In this document: piece after piece, positions 35,501-48,502 of the stretch
Layout: each line of letters begins with the position of its first letter
Position numbering within the stretch: position 1 is the first letter of the stretch
Source of the DNA: Endocalyx cinctus
Lineage: Eukaryota > Ascomycota > Sordariomycetes > Amphisphaeriales > Apiosporaceae
Length of the DNA: 64,000 bases
Direction of reading: 5' to 3'
Assembly: GCA_001600455.1 (NCBI GenBank)
Contig: BCKC01000002.1
Location: forward strand, 620,001 to 684,000
Notes under the pieces: model-generated
What the model was told of the DNA's origin: nothing
The model's input: the letters and a program-made list of their open reading frames with translations, nothing else
Databases searched by the model: none
Position numbers and translations under genes: made by a program

Positions 35501-35569
35501 TGAGGTGAAGCCACCGAGGATGATGTAGACCAAATGCGGTCGGGTGATGGAAAGATGATCCCAAGCCAT
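32538..35569 (-). CDS. NHA1: Plasma-membrane Na+(K+)/H+ antiporter, NHA1/Sod2 type
   Basis: Exons 35569-33437 and 33377-32538 give 990 residues, a normal length for ascomycete NHA1. The protein exports Na+ and K+ in exchange for H+ at the plasma membrane and supports salt tolerance and pH/K+ homeostasis. The N-terminal 430 residues hold about 12 membrane helices, including IGEATVATIVGVIFGPHAA, AACVTATDPVLASSVVG, and the ion-binding SAESGCNDGMAFPFIYLALY with the Asn-Asp pair expected of CPA1 antiporters. The long C-terminal tail is hydrophilic, Pro/Ser/Glu-rich with a repeated SPREPMSPSEPMSPS stretch, and is regulatory in the family. The intron (GTGAGT...TTCTAG) is in phase 0 and carries the frame past an in-frame stop at 33392 into IIVEDEAGEVVKKYDLER. 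Confidence 0.9.
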
Positions 35570-38500
35570 TTTGGTTAAAATCCGGAATTAAGGAATAAAA
35601 TATCGAACCAACAGGCTAGATTATGGAGGACGCTGCTCGGATGAGGGTGTGAAAGCGGTATCCTCGTCGGATAGCGCAAAGGGCTTGTTCGTGGCAGTCG
35701 AGCTCGAAACTAGCCGGTTAGTATACACGGTCTTCGAAATTTGGATATGTTGATGCATTCAGAGTAGTGGTGACATGCCAAATGAATGGCAAGTTTTCAA
35801 CTATGAGTTACGTCGTATAAATGCTAAGCCGTAGTTAATTTATAAGAGTTAGGAACAGAGTCACGACAAAGCTGAACAATCGATAGGCTATGGTGACTTG
35901 ACTCCTAAATCATATGTCAGAGATTTATTTGGCTATGCGTACGCTTGTCTCGAATTGTTTATGAGCCTTCGGGTTATTGTTGATTTACACAAAAAAAACA
36001 AATCATATAACAGAAGACGTTGGAAAACAATCCAGATTAGTTACTCGTATAGTATGCGTAGACGGATGGATATTAAACACAAGAGTAGCAGGTGTAGGTA
36101 AGATTAAAAATAAATAATAATGAAAATTTTTGCAGATAAGCATAAGAAAATATCGGGAACAATAAAAAAAAGGAAAAGTTTAGCACAAATCTAGTAAGAC
36201 AGACGAAGGTAGGCTGGTAGGGAAGAAACTTGATCAGCTTTGTTTTTCTTTTCTAGTTCCTAGGAAAAAAAAATAAATGGGATCGGGAGGCTTTTAAACT
36301 TGGGTAAGGATGGTTCCCAAATTTAAGTAAAGTACCATTTATAGGAAATACTTTTTCTTTTTGAATTCAATGGTAACAGTAGGTTTGTTGATCAAGAAAA
36401 TTGTTCACTTCCCTGTGCTCGTCTCCATCTGCAGTATGATGAGATTTTGTTAATGTAAGGGTGTTAGTGGGGTACTTTAGGCAAGTCTGGGTGCATGCCG
36501 GCCTACCGGGGCGCTGATGTTTAGGCGGGTCTTAGTGGGGGAACCTGACAAGAAATACTGCTTTTAGTTACTTTGATGTACCCGTAAAGTACCTCGTCAA
36601 CTGATATGCCGTTCTTTCCGACACGTCTACGTAGACTGAGTTCTTCCTTTGATTCTTGCCGCTTTTATGTTTTCTTATACGAACGTAAGTGGTATGATCG
36701 TAGATACACGGAGATACACGACAGGAAAAGAACATCCCCTGATAACCCGTTCACCCAATTAGAGTGTCAATATACCTTCGTTGATTGTGGAGGCTCAGTA
36801 GTGGTAGTAATGAGTGGGGGGTTGTTAGGTTTGGAGATACAATAAAACCCTATAATCAATTAAATCTGATGTTTAAATTTTCTATTATTATTTGAAATCT
36901 GTCTGTTTTGTTTTATATGTTGCCTGTTACTTATCGTCTTCATTATCTTGGAGAAAGTAAATGTTACGTTTTATAGGAATATTTAGGAGCAAGTCGGACC
37001 TCCAATGTCCGGCAATAGAAGGAGTAAAATATATATTCCGTATTATTCCTCGAGGCTTACATGCCACAACAGGAAGAATAATAAGAATAATCATGAACTG
37101 ATAAAGAATCATTCATGATAATAGTGTAGAACATCGGGACAGGTTCTCAATAGTACTAAACGTCGACGCTGACTGATTGATTCACATGTTTGAATGTTTG
37201 AACTACCTACCTACCTAGGCAAATGTACGGGGTACGCACAGAGTACTAACCAGTAGTATATACAATACGCGTGTGTCTCGAGACGTAATACATAGTAGAC
37301 ATACATACAATAGTAAGTTATAATGGGTCTCTTCAGCATATTCAGATCTTGGAATACTCGTGATAGCAAAAACCAGCGTTCAATACTTAACCTAAACCAG
37401 CTAGTGATCTGTCGCGGTACTTCAAGGGTACTTTGGAAAAACTTGCAGGGTACGTGGGTCAAGAATTCTCACCATGCCGATGTTTTCCTATTGACGTTTT
37501 CATCCCGTTCTTGTTATGAGTGTTTACTAAAATTATCTGTCCTAAATGTTATATGCGACTCTATTATTATTAATCTTTTTATCTTTTCTTTTTCTGATAG
37601 GGGTCATAATAAAAAATCATGTAACTTTTTTCACTTTCGTTGAAAACTTTTTAAAATTACTCTCCTCTTTTCTCATCCCAAATCCATCCGTGCAAGTCAT
37701 GGCATTACGATAAAATCTATACGTGTAATTAGATAACCATTAAATCCTGGCCATTTTTTTTTGCTTGAGCCTCTTGGCGGCTCTTCACCAGGTCCCACCT
37801 ATTACGTCGCTCTTTATACATGTCCACGGGTACTCTGCATAATTAAGGAAGATGGAATCGCCTAGATACCGCTGTGCGGTGCTGTAGCTACGGAAGAAGA
37901 ACAAAATAGAAACAAAACAACCTACGTCACATCTTTCTACGCCAATTAATTTACTAACAAAAACCAGCCATCCCTCCCGAACTCCTTTACTAAATCATCA
38001 AAATCACGCCTACCAAGCCTAGCCAAGCACGCTCTAGATATCTCGGTATTCTAGGCATTCTCAGCATTCTAGGCAATCTCATATTACTCGTACAAACTCA
38101 CAAAACAGCGTTGAAAAAAGCATTGGTCAAGCTTCTGGACAAGAATCACAAGAGTCACAAGAGATCTGAAGAAGATATTTGGATCTCTTTGGTTTGAATA
38201 TCTTGGTGCTACATTGAAAAAAAAAAAAATCGCCTCGTTGAATTTATTGGGCCAAACCCAGCTTCATCGGCATGTCATTCTCTATCGCTATTTTATACGC
38301 AATTTGAAATCCGGGGTAGATGGATGAAAACCTAGTGGATCAAATTCCGATCTCACCGCTTTGCTGTCGACTCGCTCTTTTTGTTCCGCCCTAGCTGTTT
38401 CGATCTTGATGCACGTGGGGGTTCTAGACACCTTTTTACCGAAAACGTAATTATGGTCACGAGTCGCTGCGCACTTTACTGGATGTCCACTACACACTTT

Positions 38501-39792
38501 CACTGCGTACGCACGTATACGTTGCGCCTATTGGGCTGTGAGGCATAAGCCACCACGAAGCCAGGGCTTCACAAAAATCGTCGCCGATCACGTTCCGGGT
38601 ACGACTTCGACACCGACCTCCACTCTTTCCCACTCCGACACGGCTCCGGGATGTGATGCCTTTTGCATGAGAAATCATCGCGCCTCTACACGGTGCAAAT
38701 AAGTGGACATGTGACCCTTTGTATCCATTCTAGATGTCTTTAACTCGCATATGTAAGTGTAACAGCCTGCATACCCTCTTCTCTCCGTTGATTAGGCAAG
38801 TCTATCCGCCGCAAACTTTTGCATTCGCTTGTTATTACTCTCTACCTTTTGAACAGCAAATTGCCCTCGTTAAGCCTCACAATCCGGTTTGTCCGCTGCT
38901 ATGCGATTAGCAGCGAGTTTTCTATAGACCTTTAGTCAATTAATTTTTTCCCCCAAGCCGTTCCTTCAATCACGCCTTATCTCTCGGTTGGAAATCTAAC
39001 GCTCGCTATAATGTGACGCACCGTGTCTAACCGCGTGCTGAAGATAACCAGGCGGAGGCTGTCAGGGGCTGCTTACGCCAAGTATTGTTGGCTTTGACCC
39101 TCTTATCTTTCTCATCCTGCCCACGCCATCACAGTATTTTCAATTGGGCATTCTCATTCTGTCTATCCCTGCAGAAACTTGTACGCGGTGGCAAGTGTGC
39201 GCGCGATGACTAGGTGCGTCGAATCTGTATTAAGTGGTAATTTCAGACGTTTAATACCGCTTAAAATAAGACAATGCCGTTCCAACCGCCAAATTTAGCT
39301 GCCCAAATTTAGCTGGTACATACCGTTAATTTTTAGCGGCTTTAGCAGCGAAGACTTGCTTTTTCTAGGTGCCTCGTACATGCTAACGTGCCCTATCACC
39401 TTCACTAATCCAGCTCAATACTTTCTTTCTCAATTAGTGCTAAACAAGCAGAGACAAGTTAACTGCTAAATAAATTATAGTACCAGTTACAGGAGATCAT
39501 ATACAAATCTCAACGTTTAATGGATAATTATATCTTAATAATTTACATTTCTAAACCACGCAATACTGTTTTCTACGTATAACGTCATGACTTTCGAGGA
39601 CTACTATCTCCGTGACAGGTGTTTTAGTCGTAATGGCATTGTGTCAATTGAATTATCCCCGTAGAGACCGCCTCTCCAAACATCGCAGACGGTCGCACAG
39701 CATCTCATATGGATTGTGTTCCAAGCAAGTTACTTGTACACGTCCAAATGTTTGTCTTACTGATACACGACCCAGGCAGCGCCAAGTAAGTA
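35570..39792. other. 4.2-kb gene-free AT-rich spacer
   Basis: The longest stretch without a supported gene. Open frames are all short (<110 codons), AT-biased and without family signature. I saw no tRNA, transposase or reverse transcriptase motif and no clear repeat beyond A/T runs and a CTAC-rich run at about 37204-37216. It could hold a noncoding transcript or strongly mutated repeats; I cannot show either. Confidence 0.45.
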
Positions 39793-40995
39793 TTAAATAT
39801 TCGCCGAGACCTCGTCCGTCCATTCCCACAGCTTCTTCGCCAGCTTCTCGTCCTTCGCCGTAGCGTCCAGCTTGTCGTTACTCAAGACGCCAACGGGCAT
39901 GTAAAACGCCCCGTTGACCATCTCGCTCTTGCGACGTCCGGCCGCGGCCCAGACCTGGCTGAGGCGACCCTTCTCTTCTTCCAGGAGCTCGACGCCTTGG
40001 ACTTTGTTGGCCCAATATATCAGCTTGCGTCGAGAGGTGGGGAGATTGTTCACCAGGTCGGTCTTGACCACGCCCGGGTGGACGGAGACGCTTAGGATTT
40101 CGGGATAACGCCGGGCGAGCTCGGTCGCGTACATAACGTTTGCTAGTTTACTTTGCCTATTTATTTAATTAGTATAGTATCTAACTTTTTTTATTTTCGA
40201 GTAAAGCGCGGTGGGAAAAGTAGATGGGGGTCGCGTGATTGATTTCCTCCCTATCGAAAGGACGAAACTAGAAACTTACGCGTATCGATAAAAACCACCC
40301 ATGAATCCCTCCTGTGTCGTTCTGATGGTGGAGAAGATGATTCCGTCCTTTGGATGTCCCTTCCAAGCGACGGAAGTCAATAGCACAACTCGCACGTCCG
40401 ATCCAGGCTCGGCCGCCGTTTTCGCGAGAATAGGTAAGAGCTGCTGGATGATCATGGCGTGGGCGAGATGATTGATCGCGAAATGATTCTCGAACCCGTC
40501 TTTACTCAAAGCGGGTGGCTGGTACATGATTCCTGCGTTACACCTATATTTATCCCCCCCCTCATTAGCAACCATATGTTTGTAGGTAATATTTTGGGTC
40601 ATTAGTATTTTACATCAGAATGTCAAGGCGATCGTGGGTAAATTGGGCACAGGCTGCCTTGACGGACGCCAGGGAGAGCATGTCCATCTTGAGAAATGTC
40701 ATGCCGACAGATGGATACTGTTTCCTAATCTCATCAATGAGAGATGCTGCGGCGTCCACGTTTCGACCAGTGAAGTAGACATGCGCTGGATTACTATGGC
40801 AGAGAGCCTCGATGGAAGCCTTACCCAGCCCCGCGGTTCCTACAAAGGGCCTTTTAATCATCCAAGTCTTTCAAGACGAGCTTTAATGAAAATTAGTGAG
40901 TTCAACTTACCTCCTGTGACTAGAATGACTTTTCTATCTAAGGAAAGGAGATCCTTTTCAGGATCGAAGTTGACGAATCCTGACATCGCAGGCAT
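39793..40995 (-). CDS. Short-chain dehydrogenase/reductase, four exons
   Basis: Exons 40995-40911, 40839-40614, 40543-40280 and 40156-39793 give 312 residues; phases 1, 2 and 2 agree. It is a classical-like SDR using NAD(P)H. Visible motifs: ILVTGGTAGLGKAS (TGxxxGxG, residues 27-34), the Rossmann segment HVYFTGRNVDAA, DMLSLASVKAA, LDILMCNAGIM (NAG, about 106-108), LLTSVAW with the catalytic Ser (about 161), and YAQSKLANVMYATEL with the catalytic Tyr191-x3-Lys195. RYPEILSVSVHPGVVKTDL is the usual PG motif. This subgroup of fungal SDRs resembles the retinol-dehydrogenase/WW-domain oxidoreductase-like type. The substrate is unknown and neighbours give no pathway hint. The YxxxK motif appears only when the acceptor at 40157 is used. 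Confidence 0.85.
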
Positions 40996-43166
40996 TGTGT
41001 CGATTTATCTGAGGATAGATATGATAGGTGTATCTTGAAAAATGGGTGAAAATACTTCTGAGGTAGTTTTCTCACAGAGAGATGCTTTATTCAAGTGAAA
41101 CTATGTATCTTGGACACATGGTGAAATCTTCGAGTGTTGGATAGGTCTACCACAGATATTTATACCTATGATCGGACCAAAAGAAAGACAAAACGGGATA
41201 ACTCGGAGACATTTTTTACATATTCTACGAGGACTAATTCTCTAACTGAGACATTTCTAAGGATTAAAAATCATACATTGTCGTCGTAATTCGACTTTTG
41301 AAGTCTTAAAATATCCAGGCCGGTGATTTCAAGATATGCAGGATAAGCCGGCTGCATACGCGCTATTGCGATTACGGCAACCGTTCTCACAAGCGCTTAC
41401 GCTCGACCAGGGCTGCCAGGTAGAAAAAGCAGGACCTGTACCAATGTACAGCTATGTACATCAAGTTTGGTTAGCTGAAGGAACGGAGTTAACCAGAAAC
41501 TACATGGGTGCTTAATATCTGGTAATAAGATTGCTACCTGGGCAGCCGGGCAGCTGGGGTCCTAGTACCTATATTACTGCCGACTATGTCTGCTGGCTAT
41601 ACGCATATCATACACGGAAAATTCAATGAGCACCATAGCATTATTTGATGGAAAGGGGGGAATCTGAACGGTTCCGCGACATCATTTCGCCGTCTTTCTT
41701 CTTTTCCTTTCTTTTTATGTATCTTTTTTTTTTCTCTTGAAAAAAAAAAAAAAAAAACGAATATGCTAATTATCCATCAACTTGAAAATGACCCCGTCTT
41801 CCTACGGAGAGTAGAACAAAGGGGGTTACAATGTAAACCATAGTACCAAGATCCCATGTCACAAAACCTATCTTCCATCATTGACATACACATTTTCTAT
41901 CATAAATTCGTATTCTCACTGTTTGTGAAACAAGATCTACGCAAGAAGACTAAGAGCACGGGATCAGCTACTATATCCGTCAATCGGTTCCGACTAGGCG
42001 ACGTTCCGGTCGGTATCCGTGTAGCATAGTATTACCAGGCAACTCCCCGTCTATTAAACAATCATGATAGCTTGTACAACGTACTACTCCGGACAAGAGA
42101 AGACACGTGCGGGGGCAGTGCATCGTAGTATTGTACCTCTAGTGCTGTGATTCTGTAGAACATGAAATTTCACTCAACTCCGGTTAAACCAGCTTGCGTT
42201 AAAGTGAATCGTAACAGTATTCAGCATGAGAGAGGTTATTCATGATGCCTTGATTACTGGTACACTGATTATGCTTCTCTAGAATTCAATGTATATGACA
42301 AGATTGAGAATGTATCGACGTAATTGAGGATGACATGTCGTTGAATAAGAATTGATACTTCTCAGCTAGTTAAAGGAACTTATCCGTGGGCTCGCGATTC
42401 CAACCTAACCTCGAACTCGTGATTATAACGTGGATTAATGAAGTAGCCAAGAGGACTCACTAAGCAAGGGATATTGTGAATATTTAAAATATTAACATCA
42501 AACCCAAGGACAAAAAAAATCAACAGATTGAAAAAAAAATTTGTTCATCGGCTCTATTTTTTTTACCCTTACTTCCTTATATCGGCACCGAATTTTTCTT
42601 GTCATTCGAGACCGCTCGTCATCTCGGTTCCCCGAGCGGTCGCTCTCCACCGCCAAGCTTAGCTACGACTCCACGACATCATGACGAGCATAATTGCATG
42701 TCCATTCTCCTCCAACATAGTAGCATCGCCTGGTGGATAGCGATCGACTTTTAGTGGAGATGACTCCGACTGGAAGAATATCAAATTCATATAGCCGGCA
42801 GGTGGTGGTAGTGGTGTGGTATGTACCGAACTTCGTCGTCTTGCGGGGTAAACAACTACCAAGTGCCGTGGCCACGACCACCCCTCCTCCCCCCCCTTTT
42901 TTTTTCTCTATAGTAAGATAGACAACTGGAGAAGGACGTATATTCTTGGGGTAGATTGGCCCGGAGTTTATGTAATTTGTGTTCCGTCTTCATTAGAAAA
43001 CTATATTTTTTGGAGAAAAGTAGCGAGCTGTTCAAAGTAATTAGTTTCCCTTTTTCCTTTAGTTATAGTTTCACACAATAATAATAAACTTGCTAACCTA
43101 GTTGTCTTTCGGAGAACGGAACCAGCATCCCTTATTTTGAGTAACTACTTAAGTAGGTAGCTAACT
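40996..43166. other. Intergenic, one hairpin, no gene seen
   Basis: The shared upstream region of the divergent SDR and VAO-type genes. Contains an A-run (about 41741-41757) and a perfect 9-bp inverted repeat at 42610-42641, given separately. No supported coding region. Confidence 0.5.
42610..42641. repeat. Perfect 9-bp inverted repeat (hairpin candidate)
   Basis: GACCGCTCG (42610-42618) and CGAGCGGTC (42633-42641) are exact reverse complements with a 14-nt spacer. The repeat lies about 520 bp upstream of the VAO-type start codon and contains CGG/CCG half-sites of the kind bound by fungal Zn2Cys6 regulators. Regulatory function is inference. Confidence 0.4.
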
Positions 43167-45450
<2,284 letters not shown>

Positions 45451-45988
45451 TGAGTTTTTGATATAAGATATTCTCACCACATAAGCCCGAAATGCTAATC
45501 ATTAGGGTAGATACCTGTCATGAGTTGTGCTCTTCTCTGGTTACTTCCCTATTCTAACAATGTGCTTGGCTCGATTCCGTCTTGGTCTCTTGGCACGTGT
45601 CTATAGACATGGGACAGATGGTTGTTTTATTTATTGAATTGTGTTCGTTCAGAAACAAGACGTGCAGTTCGAAAACTGAACCCTCCTAACTAGTAGTCTA
45701 GAAAGTTTCCTATTTTACACCAAGGTCTCTTAGTGTATGCAGCCTTCTTAATGTGCAACTGTCCATGCAACGTCCAAATAAAAAATGATCAAGATTCAGT
45801 GTCAAAAGCTATCATCCATGCAAAAGTGTAAGGTGATCTGTCGATATTCATTGCGCGTCAATCCGAGGGATTTCTAGATCATTGGTTAATTTCGGAATTA
45901 TTATGCATGTAAGGAGTATAAGAAATCAACAACTTACAACGAAGCTCGGTTGATCAGTGGTCATGAAAGGCGACGGGGGTATTAGTTC
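45451..45988. other. Convergent intergenic spacer
   Basis: About 540 bp between convergent genes. AT-rich; no gene or repeat recognised. Confidence 0.5.
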
Positions 45989-46395
45989 TCAGGTAAAGAC
46001 TAATCGGTAGAGGAACTCAATGATCACCTTCACAAGAAGGAGAGTGAGGAAGTACATAGCAGCACGCATAATGAACACAGTTCTGCGAGCTAGACGAACA
46101 CGTCCCACAGCCTGCTCGAGTCGGCGGGCTTCAGCCTCGCGGATCCGATCCTGTAGACTGGCGTTCTGGACGTTAAGGAGAATGATGAGGGGTGTCTCCG
46201 ATTCTTCATAGGGGGGAGGGCGATCGTTGTCGTAGGGAGGGGGCTGGGTTCCCTCTCGCTGCTGGTTACGTTGCTGGTTTCCCTGCTGGTTGCCCCGCTG
46301 GGCTTGGTTACGTCCTCGACGGTTCTATCGTGGAGTTTAGTCATTTTTCCTGGTTAGAAAAAGTGTATAAGAGAGTGAAAACGTACATCCATCAT
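45989..46395 (-). CDS. Small PPxY-motif protein with C-terminal membrane helix
   Basis: Exons 46395-46387 and 46324-45989 give 114 residues. The first coding exon is only nine nucleotides (MMD), then GTACGT, a CTAAC branch and an ATAG acceptor, phase 0. The order is an Asn/Gln/Arg-rich start (NQQGNQQRNQQ, residues 15-25), two PPPY motifs (residues 31-34 and 39-42) that fit WW domains of Nedd4/Rsp5 ubiquitin ligases, an amphipathic, probably coiled-coil segment (QNASLQDRIREAEARRLEQA) and a hydrophobic helix (MYFLTLLLVKVIIEFLY, about 93-109). This is a tail-anchored adaptor design, as in Rsp5 adaptors, but I cannot name a family. A competing frame in the same region (46344-46090) is less coherent and I left it out. 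The start exon is the weak point. Confidence 0.5.
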
Positions 46396-46910
46396 AGAAA
46401 TAGACCTGTCCTAGAAAATTGTGATGATGGCAACAGTTCAATATGAAGGTATCAAAGCTTCAAGGCAATGTTGATGATGGTTCTATGGTTGTTGTTTGTT
46501 TCCAGAGTAATTAGTGGTGGTTCTTCTGTATGTTGATCCAGAAGTTATTGTTGATCATTAAGTTTTATCAAATGGTATTGATATATGTAGTTGAGACTTG
46601 TCCAAATGGAACTTACATATTGCAGAAAATTACAATAACACCTATAGCACCCGCCTTGTTTGTTAGATATGTTTATAGGCAGGAATAAAGTCAATGTATT
46701 AATACAGGAAGTGGCATAGATGGGGATCAAAAGCATCATATGTAACAGATACAAGATTGCTCTTTATTTTCCACTTACCAAATTATGTACCTTTGATAGC
46801 ACTTTGAAGACTTTCTCTCTTTAATTAACAGTCACACCAAATTCTTGACAATGTGACTTTTCTTTTGGCAATAGACTTGAGTAAAGAGGTATTGTATCAA
46901 AATAAGTTGA

Positions 46911-47561
46911 TGTTGGTTCCTAGATGAACTGTTACAAGAATAGACGAATATTTCTTGTAATTAATTTTATTGGACTAGCATGACAAGTGTCATGAAAAAG
47001 GATAATGTTCATGCTCTAGAGTATATGTCAGTTCTATGGGGAGGACTTTGGAGTCAAGAGGTCAAATGGCGGGTACAAGATGCCGTACCTTCCGTTCCGG
47101 AGCGGGACGGAGCGGAACCTTCCTCGTAGTTAATAATTCCGTAATTTAGTGGGTCACACGGGGCTGTATACCGGAGCCCAACGGGGCAACCCCGGATGAT
47201 TAGTATGGTGGGACCATCAATATAGAAGAGTAATGGAGGAAGGAATCTCTGATAATCATGTCAAGTTGGCATGCATATTTGCTTGGTAGTTGCTGTTTAT
47301 AATTAATGTGTAAATAAATGAAGTTACACACCTGATCATACTACTATCAGGAGTCTTCGTTATTATGGGAACTACGGTGCGTGTCTGCGGCTACCCTCCA
47401 AGTAGCCCCAGTGGGATACGTCTATATAAAGGAGGGCTTCCACCCCGAGTAGATAGAATAGAAGGTCAAGAATAAATGCAATAGTTCTTCCGCTCTTAAA
47501 CTACACCTCTGCTTCACTGCTAAGCTCCGTCTACGTAACTGCGCTGCCCTACACTCCAACA
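46911..47561 (+). mobile_element. Possible solo LTR, boundaries tentative
   Basis: TGTTGG at 46911 and CCAACA ending at 47561 are complementary ends with the TG...CA form of retrotransposon LTRs. The interval contains the TATATAAAGG promoter-like element (47423-47432) of the dispersed repeat. Flanking 5-bp sequences (GTTGA and TACTC) do not match, so there is no target-site duplication, and copy 1 near 19.4 kb does not share these outer limits. I hold this as a hypothesis. Confidence 0.25.
47344..47472 (+). repeat. Dispersed repeat copy 2 (LTR-fragment-like)
   Basis: Matches 19413-19550 along about 125 bp with shared CTATCAG, CTACGGTGCGTG, CCCTCCA, AGCCCCAGTGGGATA, TATATAAAGGAGG and GATAGAATAGAAGG blocks. 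In the aligned core most differences are C-T or G-A transitions. It carries a good TATA box (47423-47430). Confidence 0.65.
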
Positions 47562-48061
47562 TACTCCCATTCCCTTGCAACTACAAATTTTCTTATGTAC
47601 CCTCAGCATGGTTTCTGTTCATGATTTGATACATCTTTATTTCATACTTTCCTCCACGAATAGCTCTTTTTGGTTACCCAAAAGTGGTGATACTCTTCAT
47701 GCTTGAAGTAACCTACCTCTCTCCCTGACAAGAAGTTTTTCTCATATTTATCACTTTTAACTGTTTCCAGGTCAAAAAGTATGCAAATTCTATAAGCACG
47801 ACAATACTATCCCATCAGGTTGCTACCAAACCATCATATGGCAGTGAGTCCGGCGATCTTGTTGGTAACAGCCTGCCCATCAAAGCGAATGGCGTCATGA
47901 TATCCAATGGCATTATCTCAGTATCTCTCTATCTCAATACCTCTCCGCCCACGCGACCAAAACTTGCTACCTCAAACATTGCTTTCATTTGACGCCGACC
48001 CTTAGATTGTTCTAGTGCGTTCTACCGGAAGCACAATATATCCACGCAAAAGGTCTCATAC

Positions 48062-48502
48062 ATAAGAGATATCAAACCAGGCAATATTTTCCTGTCCTCG
48101 AAAGAAACCAACTGGGAGGGTGGATACTACGACGTGCATTGTAACACATGCTATAACGATCAGGATCCCCGGTCGTCATCGTGGATTAATCCTCGAATTG
48201 AGGATTTCGGACTGTAAGTTTCTCCACCTGTTCGGATCCTGGCAAAACTTGACCTACAAGAGGCCAGATTGCTAATCCTACTAAGTTTCTCCCCAGGGCT
48301 CTAGATTTCTTCCTGATCAAATCAAAGGGTTCTACTCGAGTCTGAACGTTGCAGGTGCTCCTCGCAGCTGCTCACGCGCCTACTCCCTTTGTTTCCCTAA
48401 GCTTTAAAGACTGGGACTCATACTGAAAATGAGATCAAAACTTAGACTTGTATCTCACCGATATACATGAGAGCGGGATGCCCTGGGTTTAAGAGGGAGA
48501 TG
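48062..48502 (+). pseudogene. Decayed protein-kinase gene fragment
   Basis: The frame from 48062 reads RDIKPGNIFLSSKETNWEGG and, 30 codons on, INPRIEDFGL. These are the kinase catalytic loop (HRDxKPxN) and the DFG magnesium-binding motif. Just upstream CAT-A-AGAGAT suggests that the His of HRD was separated by a one-base shift. A GTAAGT follows DFGL at 48214 and a possible acceptor lies near 48297. Further on, 48473-48502 reads AGCPGFKREM, close to the kinase activation-segment GTPGFxAPEM. No N-lobe or C-lobe frame remains open, and stops interrupt every join I tried. It is a relic of a Ser/Thr kinase, with the true extent unknown. Confidence 0.5.

Noticed and set aside
35570..39792. Possible missed gene or transposon in the 4.2-kb spacer
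   Set aside because: No frame exceeded about 110 codons, none showed transposase, integrase or reverse transcriptase motifs, and no exon chain could be built.
46090..46344. Minus frame MTKLHDRTVEDV (84 codons) overlapping the PPxY gene
   Set aside because: It lacks domains and stops early; the alternative frame gives PPxY motifs, a coiled coil and a membrane helix through a consensus intron.
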